The notes below the pieces were generated by a model. It did no database searches. It was given only the letters and a program-made list of their open reading frames with translations, and had not been told where the DNA came from. From Prorocentrum cordatum (Eukaryota > Sar > Dinophyceae > Prorocentrales > Prorocentraceae), in contig CAUYUJ010014194.1 in NCBI GenBank assembly GCA_963575745.1, forward strand, positions 633,501-697,500: a stretch of 64,000 bases of DNA. The letters are read 5' to 3'. A program made the translations under genes and the position numbers. Shown here one piece after another: positions 55,535 through 64,000 of the stretch (position 1 is its first letter; each line of letters opens with the position of its first letter).

Positions 55535-55830
55535 TCCCTGTCAAAAAACAATTCAATCCGCCCTCTTCCTCCACATTTGGAGCATGCGTGGCCAACCCGA
55601 TGCGGTCCCCCCCACCATCCCTGTCAGAAAACACTGCGAAGTACACTTTGAGGCAAAACCTTGGGTCATGTTCGTGAAGCCCACGAGCACTTTGTTGTAT
55701 TGTTTTTGACAGGGACGGCAGGGGTGTCAGCATATTCCCTGCTGCGCGCAGGGCTATCATCCCTGACACAAAACAACACAACGTACACCTCGCGGCTAAA
55801 TCTGGAGCATGCGCGGCCCTCCCGCGATCA
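55535..55830. repeat. CCCTGTCA-flanked inverted and direct repeats, MITE-like
   Basis: CCCTGTCAAAAAACAATTCA at 55538 pairs with TTGTATTGTTTTTGACAGGG (55694-55713). Direct variants CCCTGTCAGAAAACA (55618) and CCCTGACACAAAACAACA (55761) follow, and GGAGCATGCG(T/C)GGCC appears at 55578 and 55802. The size and ends recall a small non-autonomous DNA element, but no target-site duplication was verified. Confidence 0.5.
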
Positions 55831-56109
55831 CTGTGAATTTGACATCCTGTCACATTGGGGTACATCCATTCTGTAGTCGATATTCTACTCGACACCTGTC
55901 ACCCCCGAACCTCTGACGCCCTTCTTGGTGTCCGTTTCACGGGAGCCTGCGTGGCCCACGGCGCTGTCCAATTTGGGCCTGATCTAAACCAAACTTGGAA
56001 CACAGCTGGGACCATATTCAGCCCGATTTGGACTGGGCTCGCCCCTTCACGCAGGAGACGAACAGAACGAGGGGGAACAGGCAGGACGAGGAGGAGCAGG
56101 AAGAAAAGC

Positions 56110-56150
56110 CCAAAGCGGTCCAACTGCGGTCCAACTGCGGTCCAAATGTC
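56110..56150. repeat. CGGTCCAACTG triple repeat
   Basis: CGGTCCAACTG, CGGTCCAACTG and CGGTCCAAATG in tandem. Confidence 0.85.
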
Positions 56151-56979
56151 AAGCTCCCACGCCGGGGCTCCCATGCGGCCAGTTCGCCCACGGCCCTCAG
56201 GAAGAGACATCGAACCCTCGCCTCGTCCGCAAACACCAGGCGGCCAAAAAGCTGTTGGCCCTGCTCGGCCCCTGACCACTCGGCCCCGGGGCCGTCCGAA
56301 AACAGCCCGGGATGACAAACCTGACCTGGGGGAAAAGGGGGGCTTACTTCCTGGAGAAACCGAAAAAAAACACGACGCTAAGGGTCCGGGGGGTCGGCGG
56401 CGAGCCCGCGGGGGCATGCAGAAGGGGGCGGGCCTTCTCCAGAGGCTCGGGGGGCCTCAGGACTCCTGGGTATCCCCGCCGCCTTCTGGGAAGGCCTGCC
56501 CCCTCCCACTTCTCCCCCGGCCTCGCCGCCGACTGGAAAAATCCACGGGCAAGTGTTCCCGACAAAGGTTCCGGCCATGCGTGTGGCGCGTGGGCACTTA
56601 AGACGATATTCGCGCGTGTTGGCGTCAAGGGGAACATACAACACGTGGCGGGTGGATGCTTCACACGTGACAGAGGCTTCCGAAAGGCTTCCGAAGGGGG
56701 GATCCAACGTACGCCTCTCGCGTGATCAACATGATGGGACCCTTCCCTTGTTCACGTGTGACGGCGCCGGGGAGGGTATCCAACATGTGGTTCGCGGATT
56801 CTTAGTACGTAAGGATACATATTGGACCAGAGCCGGCCTCGAGGAACATTGGATGGAAGGGGGGGGAAGGGAGGGGCGGGAGAAGAGGGAGGAAGGGAAG
56901 GTGGCAACGCAAAGCGGAAGGGGAGTGGAGGCAAAAACAAATGGAATATAGGGAGGGCAACAAAGAGAGAGAGAGAGGG

Positions 56980-56981
<2 letters not shown>

Positions 56982-57021
<40 letters not shown>

Positions 57022-57056
57022 TATATATATATATATACACCTACACACACACACAC
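56982..57056. repeat. Poly(T)-(TA)n-(CA)n microsatellite
   Basis: About 38 T, then (TA)n, then ACAC. In minus orientation this is a poly(A) run, but it is not contiguous with the LINE relic that ends at about 57320. Confidence 0.95.
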
Positions 57057-57321
57057 GCCAACACCATGCGCAAAACGCGCGTGGGCAATACGTTTGTGAG
57101 CAACACGTCAAACGCGCGCAGGAGCAGACGATTACCATCGAGGGCGCAAAAACTCCGAGCACGAAAAACATAATGAAAACGTGGCCTCACTGAGGTCCCC
57201 GTCTTGCACTGGGGATGCGAAGTCTGGGCGATTTGGTGTGGTACATGTGCAGAAGAGATCCACCATCGCTGGTGTTTTGGCCCCCTGACTTAGGTCACCT
57301 CCCAAATGGTGTGGGAGTTCT

Positions 57322-58180
57322 TTAATTGCTAATTCGATTTGGCAACCTGGACGCGACAAGTGCGCTCCAAGATGACGGGGGGACGAAAAGGAAAACAAGG
57401 AGGAGTAGGAAGATAATGAGAAAAACATAACAACACACTTTAGCATTGCAAAATGGCCTGCCAGGAGTTTCACTGGCAGGTGCCTTTGTACTATTCAAGT
57501 TCGGTCCAAATTTGTTCGTCCACTGTGGCTTCCAATACGCGTTGCTGTAATCATACGTAGCCCCTCGCTGTTGCGCACAAGCAAGTCGTTGATTCATTTC
57601 TCGGCCTCCCAAGAAATCATTTCGCACTACTGGTTGCCGGACGCGCACACTTAGGCATAGCAGAAAGCTGTCTGATTGTATTGCCCTCGCTGCTGCGACA
57701 AGATTTCCCAAACCAGACAAGCTGGTTCTTCAACAACTGCGCTATGTGCGTATTTGGCCAACTCGTTCCGATGCCATTGTGTTTGGCACTCTTGAAACAA
57801 ATGGGTGTCCGATGCCCAATACATGACGCAGACACCAGGTTTCCATCAAGCCTGCGTCTATCGGCTTTGCTCATCCAGGCACTGCTCATGCAGGGCCGAA
57901 ACACTTCCAACCCTTAGCTCCACACTGATTGGTGCACGCTTCCACGCCTGCGCATAACCTAGACATCCCTCCATAAATGCAGCACCCAACTATCTGCCCA
58001 CACTTCCCTAATATTCCCACTGCAGTACACCGCTGCCCCAAAATACTTGATCTGCGTGGTGGGGGTACTGAACCTGTTGGTGGGGTATGTGATGCTGTAA
58101 TCCACAACTACTTGCAAGACTTCTAAACTACGCCAATCCAGCTGCATGTCCAAAATCTGCACCGGCGCGTGCAACTGTAT
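57322..58180 (-). pseudogene. LINE ORF2 C-terminal region (minus strand)
   Basis: Segments in shifting frames: QIKYFGAAVYCSGNIREVWA, then LEVFRPCMSSAWMSKADRRR, then LLKNQLVWFGKSCRSSEGNT and later GATYDYSNAYWKPQW. They correspond to the KYLG..., RRLD..., LL..Q..L.GK..R.. and C-terminal parts of dinoflagellate LINEs. Confidence 0.75.
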
Positions 58181-58910
58181 CAACAAACTATTGTAAAGGT
58201 CGCTCGCTGCGCCCAGCTAATACTGTATAGTCTCCCATATCAAAATTTAGAAAACAAAAAAAACGGGGAGACAATGCTCGGGTCACGTCGTCTTCCGAAT
58301 GCGTCTCCGCGTCCTTGACGAGAACGGCCGTAACCATGACAAGCAGGAGCGGCGGCAATGGACACCCTTGTGAAGACCAGAATACTGCCCCCGCTGTTCT
58401 ATGAATTCCGTGGCCCGTCTGCCACGCAGGAGCGACGGGATCCACGCTATAAGCGGCCAGTGGTTCGCACCATATGCGAGGTCACACCACATGCGGCAAA
58501 TTCGTCAGGAAAAACTTCCACACACATTGGCTGGAACGCGATTGTTCCTTCCAGTCGGGCGCACGTAGCCACGGCACCGTCGCGAGCGGCATGTGCTGAT
58601 TCGATCTCTCTGCGGGCTGCGTGGACGGCATCGGCTGTACATTTCCTCCGTCGGAAACCACAGCGTGTCCCACTAAATCTATCCTCGGCCCCTGCTTGCT
58701 ACAATCATGAAGCATATATTCGTGAACAAATTGCACAGAACGCGAAACAAAATGATTGTAGATTGTGGCAATGCCAGCATGCCGCCAGTATTCGGGAATG
58801 TCTTTTCGCGCCAGCACTAGTTGATCAGCTTCGTGGTGGAGTCAAGTTTGTCTAGGTCATGTGCCAATGCTTGCCAATGTTATGCTGGGATGTTGTCTGG
58901 CCCCGGCGTC
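58180..58910 (-). pseudogene. LINE reverse transcriptase domain, decayed (minus strand)
   Basis: Frames shift at least four times. After CTADAVHAARREIESAHAAR the catalytic segment reads CARLEGTIAF where relatives have LDWKKAFD, so the first Asp is lost. The active-site region reads FDMGDYTVLAGRSERPLQ where relatives have YADDTLLLG, so the DD pair is broken too. A 9-nt A/T run at 58257-58265 lies next to it. The remaining motif spacing is normal, so decay was by point changes and small indels. Confidence 0.82.
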
Positions 58911-59555
58911 TTACCGTACTCGAGATTGGACGTCATCGCTCCCAACTCGCGCACTGTAAAATCTTCCTCTGTGATCGGCAATGCCAACCCCAACAGTCCA
59001 ACAATTGGTGTGCAGTGGATGTCGCCCGCCGGGCGCTTCCACTGAACTTGTTCGAAATACTCTGCCATTGTATTTGCTTTGTCCGTCCGTGTTGTTGCCC
59101 AGATGCAAAATCCTGAGCCTTCCTTATTTGCGCGGCTCTGGACCGCATGCGCGTTGAAGCGAAGCCCAATCTCCATCAACAATCTGTTGATCCACCCAAG
59201 CACGGTCATCAAATTTGGCAGATCTCCTGATTTGTTTTGACAAGTGTTCTTCCGCAGGGATGTTTTGGGATCGGGCTGTGCTCCGCTGTGCTATCAGATC
59301 CTAGGTGCGACACGTTCTCCATGATTGTTGTCTCTTGTGCTGCCTGCAGGGCAATGCCATCTGAGCCTGGGCGATGGCCTACTTCACGTTCTCCCACGTA
59401 TGTTGTGAGTTGACTGCTCCTGTGCCGAGGGCGTAGAAAATGTTCGTGAAAGACTCTCGGACGCTAGTGTCTCGTATCGCCGCCCTGCCGCATTCGCTGG
59501 ATTGTTAACGGCTGCCGGCCGGCATCTGGAGTTCCAGAGAGCACTGCACAATACA

Positions 59556-60320
59556 ATGGCGCCCGTCTTGGGGCTCTTTTCTGTGCCTCTTCGGCGGTCT
59601 CGGGGCGGTCTTGGGGGCGTCTGCGGCCGTCGTGAAGCGTCGGGAAGGTCGAGAACGCGAGAAAGCGAAACACATCAAACAAACCAATCCACATCAATGA
59701 TTTGGGCCTCTGTGGGCTCTCTCAGGTCTCTCGGAGCTCTCTTTGGCCCTCTTGGAGGGCTCTTGGGCTGTGTATTTGGCCGTGTTGAGCCCATCTAGGG
59801 CCACGTCGGGTCCATCTGGGCCGTCTTGGAGCACCTTAGGGCCTGCCGCTCCCGCTCTGTGGCCCAGCTTGGGCCTGTCCTGGGGCTCTACTGGGTCGTC
59901 TGAGGATCCTCTTGGGCAATTTTCGGGTTCCCTGGGGCCGTCTTGGGGCTCTCTTGGGGGCCTCTTCGGCGGTCTTGGGGCGGTCTTGGGGGCGTCGTCG
60001 GCCGTCGTGGAGCGTCGGAAGCTCGAAAGCGCGAGGCACCGAAAAACATAGACAAACACCTATGCAAATCAAGGATTTGGGCCTTTTCGAGCTCTCTCGG
60101 GACGCCTCTCGAAGCTCTGTTGAGGCCTCTTGGAGGCCTCTTCGGCTGTGCACTTGCGGTCTGGAGCCCATCTTGGGCCACGTTGGGGCTATCTGGGCTG
60201 TCTTGGAGGGGCTCGTCGAAGTCCCCTGGGGGCTTCTGGGAGCTTCTTGGAGCTCTCTGGAGCGGTCTCGGAGGCCCCGGTCCTCCCATGCCCCCCTGGG
60301 CCCCTGGCCGCTGGCGCCCA
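59556..60320 (+). repeat. CCTCTTGGGG-type repeat, 375-bp tandem duplication with cores
   Basis: CCTCTTCGGCGGTC at 59586 recurs at 59961 (offset 375), and similarity continues through both halves. Each half holds the core: GCCGTCGTG(A/G)AGCGTCGG to A(A/C)ATCAA(T/G)GATTTGGGCC (59628-59705 and 60003-60085), rich in AAAC and ACAAAC. Confidence 0.88.
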
Positions 60321-60335
60321 GGCCTGGTGCACGGG

Positions 60336-60445
60336 GATATATGATATATGATATATATATATATATATATGTGTATATATATATATATATATATACATTT
60401 GTACACATGATATATATATATACACATATATACAGGTATACACAT
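60336..60445. repeat. (TA)n microsatellite
   Basis: TA/ATATAT runs with TGTGTA and CACATA interruptions. Confidence 0.95.
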
Positions 60446-60504
60446 TGAGCATCTATGCATGTAATCATTTACCGGTCAACACACACATCTATATATATAG
60501 ACAC

Positions 60505-60640
60505 AAATCTATAGAGAGAAGGAGAGGGAGAGAGAAAACGCGAGTGCGAGAGACTTGGGGGAGAGAGAGAAGCGAGAGACAGACAGAGAGAGAGGAAATG
60601 CGAGCGACAACAGGAGAACGAGAGACAGAGAGAGGGGCAG
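60505..60640. repeat. GAGAGA-rich tract
   Basis: (GA)n with CGAGAGAC variants. Confidence 0.88.
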
Positions 60641-60689
60641 GAACACGGAGACGGGGCCGCAGCCCCGTGCTGCAAAACAGGGGGGGCTG

Positions 60690-61400
60690 ACCCGCCCCAC
60701 GGGCAAGCCGGCCAGGCACCGAACAGCGACCGCAGAGGAGGGCTGGCCGCCCTTCGGATGTGGAGGAGGGCAGGACGCTCCTCCCGAAGGCCCTCCCAGG
60801 AGCCTCCTCCCTGCTCGCCCTCCTCCCAGGAGGCAGGAGGCTCCTCCCGGGAGGCCTCTCTGGAGGCCCCATGAGGAGACGCGCAGACGCGGCGGAGGGC
60901 AAGCAGCTGCACTCGCAGCGCAGGGCGTGGCCCTCTGCTCGTGTCTCCGCCACTGTGCATCCGGCACGAAGTGGAGCGCCCCGAGGCCCATGCGATTGCT
61001 CGAGGTTCATGTTTTTTCGATGACACATCACGTCCAGCAGTGCCATTACATGCGTCGGCAATGCGATCGCCACAAAGAGGAACCCACAAGGCACGGATAT
61101 GCTTAGAGATTCCGCTACTGCTTAGGAGAACACTATGCCAGCAGAATGTGGCCCTTTCCCACCTGCCAGAGCCTACTGATACGAATTCCCACTAAAACGA
61201 ACCGGCCAGAGCGGGCTGGAGCCAGGTAGGAACCCTGATGGCCCCGGCGGCCGATCCCCCAATCCAGCAAGTATTCAAGCGGGTCTCAAGGGCGCAGGCT
61301 CGACACTTGTTGGATTTCTCGGCGGTACTTGGGGCGCCCCCAAGATGTGGCGCATGAGCCTCCTGGGCGCCGCTCCCGCCCGCGTCGGCCCCATAAAATC
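60690..61400. other. No recognisable gene
   Basis: CCTCCCAGGAG-rich inverted motifs at 60760-60870, then unique sequence. Frames on both strands look compositional. Confidence 0.45.
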
Positions 61401-61740
61401 CCACCGGCCTGCCCACGAAGGTCCCGATGAAACCCAAAGACCGTCGAATAGGGTCCCAAGAGGGCCCAAAACAGCCTCGGAACGGCCCAAGAACGCCCCA
61501 ACAAGGCTGCAAGGCGGCCCGAGAAGCCCAAACGACGCTCCACAAGGGCTTCAAGAGAGCCCAAGCCCAAAAAGGCAACAATCCCATGGGTTTTAAAGGA
61601 CTTTCGCATTACCGCTAACTCGGGCTTCCATCTCTCCACGACGGCCTAAAAAGGTCTCAAGATGAGCCCAAAACGGCCCAAGAGAGGCCCAAGACGGCCC
61701 AGAGGCTCCGAATGGAGCCCAAGAGGTTCCCTAGACGGCT
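61400..61740 (-). repeat. CCTCTTGGGG-type repeat, minus orientation
   Basis: CCCAAGAGGGCCCAAAACGG-like units on plus, with a probable core at 61585-61655 (minus strand begins GGCCGTCGTGGAG). Confidence 0.7.
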
Positions 61741-61884
61741 CCTAAAAGGGGCCCAACAGGGGGAACTTGAACTGACAATTCCACCCCGTTTCCCCAAGCT
61801 GCCCCCGAGGCCGCCAGCATGCCCCAAAGAGACCCCTGGATGCCGTTCAGGGGAGCTGCCTGCGGGGCACGAGCCATGTAGAGC

Positions 61885-61982
61885 GTGTGCCGAGCTGTGT
61901 GGGGGGCTAGCTTTCGGAATGGCCACTGGGGCAATAGGTGGCTCCATGATGGGCACGATCCGTGTGAGGGTGTGCCGAGTTC
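61885..61982 (+). repeat. Dispersed single copy of the 89-bp minisatellite unit
   Basis: GCCACTGGGGCAATAGGTGG, then GGGCACGATCCGTGTGAGG and GTGTGCCGAG follow the order and spacing of the unit at 5801-7343, with about 80 percent identity by eye. No second copy adjoins it. Confidence 0.75.
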
Positions 61983-62524
61983 GTGGAGGAGGAAGAGGAG
62001 GACCAAGCAGTACAGGAGGGCTGAGAAAGAAGGAACAGGAGGATGGAGTGGGAGCGGGAGGGAGGAGGGGAAGGCGACGGGCTGCGTAGCGGAGAAAGCA
62101 CGGGAGCCCGACACCACGGGAGGACCGCAGGGGCAAAGGGGAAGAGGGGGAACAGCAGCGCCCGAGAGCCTCACGTAACCTTGTCTCTATCGGTGGTGCG
62201 TAGTGGCCAGAATAATGCCCGAACATCTACCCGAGTGTGACCGACCGCGCCCGAGTGCAAGCAAAATCTGTGGCTCGAAGCCGAAAAAACGTAAGTGCTG
62301 GTCACAACTGCGGCCACCCCACGCTTTCGGTGACAACTTCGTCATGCCCTCGGGCGACAAATCGACGTCGTGAGTTCAAATCGACGTCGTGTCCTCGGTC
62401 ACATCGATGTTTCGGCCACGCGCCTTTTTTGGGCTGATGGGGGCCAGGGCGCCATGCAGAGCCTCGACCTCCGATGCTTCCCCCGGCGTCCCCCCCCCAG
62501 GCGAAAGAGAACTGTGCACACACA

Positions 62525-62740
62525 CACCGATCGTGGCAGGCCCCACTCTTGACTACCTACCAGACCACCCCAACCCAACCCGAAGACCCGAATTTCGGGT
62601 TGGGGGGGGCAAGGGTTCCACATGTGTTTTTTCAATGTTTCCCGACCCCCCCCAACTGGAAATCGAGGGTAAATCTGAGCCTTCGGGTTGGGTTGGGGTG
62701 GTTTGGTGGGTGGTGAACTCTGGGCCCAGGATCGGTGCAG
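62525..62740. repeat. Imperfect palindrome, arms about 95 bp
   Basis: ACCACCCCAACCCAACCCGAAG (62565-62586) pairs with CTTCGGGTTGGGTTGGGGTGGT (62680-62701). Pairing extends outward through CCTACCAGACC / GGTTTGGTGGG to GATCGTGG / GGATCGG, and inward through GGTTGGGGGGGG / CCCCCCCCAACT. A GTGTTTTTTCAATG loop lies in the middle. Confidence 0.85.
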
Positions 62741-63034
62741 GCGCCCTCCTGGCTGGGCCAGGGCTGCACACATGCCGGTCCTGGGCCCAAAGACGGGCCC
62801 CGACAGCATTGGGCTTACGTGCGCAGCTCTCGTCGCCCGATCCCCAGGGCCTCGAGCGGCGTCCGGCGACCGCGCCGCCCCAGCCCGCGGCGCAGGGGAA
62901 AAAAGGTGCCCCGGGTGGCCCGCCCATGAAGGGAGGCATCGGCGCGAAGGGCGCCGCGGGGTGGCCGGCGCCGTAGGCGTCGCCGCGGCCGCCTTCGCTC
63001 GAAAGAGGGGGGGAGGGGACGGGGAGGAGCAAGA

Positions 63035-63095
63035 AAGAGGAGGAGGAGGAGGAGGAGGAGGAGGAGGAGGAGGAGGAGGAGGAGGAGGAGGAGTT
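63035..63095. repeat. (GGA)n tract
   Basis: About 60 bp of nearly pure GGA. Confidence 0.95.
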
Positions 63096-63344
63096 TTTCC
63101 AGCAGTTTCATTTCTCACGTGGTGAGGTCTGTTTCCACCACGCCTCGTCGCCCGAGCTTCCCCTCTGCAGCACCTCGGGCGGACGTCCGCACTCCAGTGA
63201 CCTGTCCACGCGTAGGTGCCGCTGTTTCTCACACTTCTCACAATCTGCTCACAATCGGCGTATCCTGACGCTGTTGCTCGAAGCCGTCGCCCTCGTGGCC
63301 CTCAGGAGCAGCATGTTGTCGAAATCTGCTCTGAGGGGCCACGT

Positions 63345-63675
63345 GGGCCAGGAGGAGGAGGAGGAGAAGGAGGAGGAGAAGGATGAGGAGGAAGAGGAGG
63401 AGGGAGGAGGAGAAGGGGGGAGGGAGGAGGGGGCGAGGAGGAGCGAGGAGGAGCGGGGAGGAGGACTTCGAAGAGGGAGGAGGAGGAGCTCGGAGAGCAG
63501 GAGGGGGAGGGAGGAGGGGGAGGGGAATGAATATACAGATCCCCCCTGGGGTGGGAGGGCGACGCCCTCGTCCGCGTACAGGTGGAGGAAACGAGGGAAG
63601 AGGAGCGAGGAGGAGGAGGAGGAGGAGGAGGAGGAGGAGGAGGAGGAGGAGGAGGAGGAGGAGGAGGAGCGCTCG
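63345..63675. repeat. GGA-rich purine tract
   Basis: Degenerate GGA/GAGGAG to about 63530, a short unique segment (63535-63590), then a pure GGA run to 63672. Confidence 0.92.
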
Positions 63676-63679
63676 GCTG

Positions 63680-64000
63680 TTTAATCCTTCTTCAACTTGT
63701 TAATCATGCCTCAGTGTTTGACGCACGCCAGTACGCCTTGGCTCACACATGATAGCCGAAGTAGGGAGAGAGGGAGAAGCAGCAGCAGCCGCAGACAGGG
63801 AGGAAGGGGGTGTGTAGGTATGTGCATACATAAATAACTATTCACACCTAAATCACATAGCTATGTATACATGAGGCGGATCCACAGCAGCAGGACTCGA
63901 ATCCAGGAGGAATCCTGGACCCCACATTTTCACCCTCGAATCTGGAGAGGCGGGCCATCGAGGACTGATCGAAGATCGAAGTGGCGGATGAGGAGCAGCA
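63680..64000. other. No recognisable gene
   Basis: Unique sequence with an ACATA/CATA-rich part (63820-63870). Confidence 0.5.

Larger units (their letters stand above)
57322..59460 (-). mobile_element. LINE relic, minus strand, RT region
   Basis: On minus from high to low coordinates: a linker, the pre-RT signature LEYGKTPGPDNIPA (about 58885), DIPEYWRHAGIATIYN (about 58775), the RT fingers motif GFRRRKCTADAVHAARREIE (about 58650-58590), SQGCPLPPLLLVMVTAVLVK (about 58360), a degraded active-site box, TQIKYFGAAVYCSGNIREVW (about 58050), then RRRLDGN, GKSCRSSEGN and related C-terminal motifs to about 57320. The order is that of LINE ORF2. The endonuclease part was not found; satellite DNA begins above 59500. 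Confidence 0.85.

Noticed and set aside
56982-57020. Poly(A) tail of the minus-strand LINE
   Set aside because: It lies about 300 bp beyond the last LINE-like residues and runs into (TA)n and (CA)n, typical of a microsatellite.
63875-63930. B-box-like GGACTCGAATCC
   Set aside because: No acceptor stem or A box at the right distance.

Overview
The window is eukaryotic nuclear DNA, very probably from a dinoflagellate. The strongest evidence is a 21-nt match at 13269-13289 to the dinoflagellate trans-spliced leader, without the GT donor that a leader RNA gene would carry. A second site at 17511-17540 holds two degenerate, truncated 15-nt leader copies in tandem. Retroelement types also fit: three clear LINE relics plus an RNase H fragment, and a copia element. 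No organelle, prokaryotic or CRISPR features were seen, and no intact conventional gene could be assigned. Family matches rest on recognising motifs by eye; no search was run.

Layout. 1-5.7 kb: mostly unrecognised sequence, with a coding-like stretch on the minus strand (3396-4070). 5.8-7.8 kb: an 89/90-bp minisatellite followed by long GAT tracts. 8-13 kb: degenerate short-period repeats and one unrecognised open frame. 13.27-17.44 kb: a LINE beginning at the spliced-leader match (ORF1, endonuclease, reverse transcriptase, C-terminus), broken by stops and frameshifts. 17.5-17.9 kb: a second retroposed segment. 18-23.2 kb: microsatellites, a CCTCTTGGGG-type repeat and satellites with 9-12 bp periods. 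23.27-26.95 kb: the 3' part of a copia element (integrase end, RT, RNase H, tail), disabled by nonsense and frameshift changes. 27-30.3 kb: GC-rich DNA, a three-copy tandem repeat and a coding-like minus-strand frame.

30.34-45.42 kb is the most striking region: a 15-kb inverted repeat with arms of about 5.99 and 5.78 kb. The spacer is about 3.3 kb and carries a cluster of eleven perfect or near-perfect hairpins (37171-38046). The arms contain the same sub-blocks in mirror order: coding fragment, GAC tracts, GGA tracts, a tandem unit of about 200 bp, a GC-rich block and a 938-bp repeat. The arms have diverged, and the outer breakpoint lies inside a coding-like frame.

45.4-64 kb: a possible RS/KH-domain exon with splice-site-like borders (46725-46830), an ATC-rich tract, a minus-strand LINE C-terminus (50.64-51.39 kb), a plus-strand RNase H fragment (51.78-52.12 kb), a decayed minus-strand LINE (57.3-59.46 kb), and further satellites, inverted repeats and microsatellites.

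The picture is a retroelement- and satellite-rich region in which retroposition of trans-spliced transcripts, tandem amplification and inverted duplication are all visible. Functional cooperation between genes cannot be claimed.
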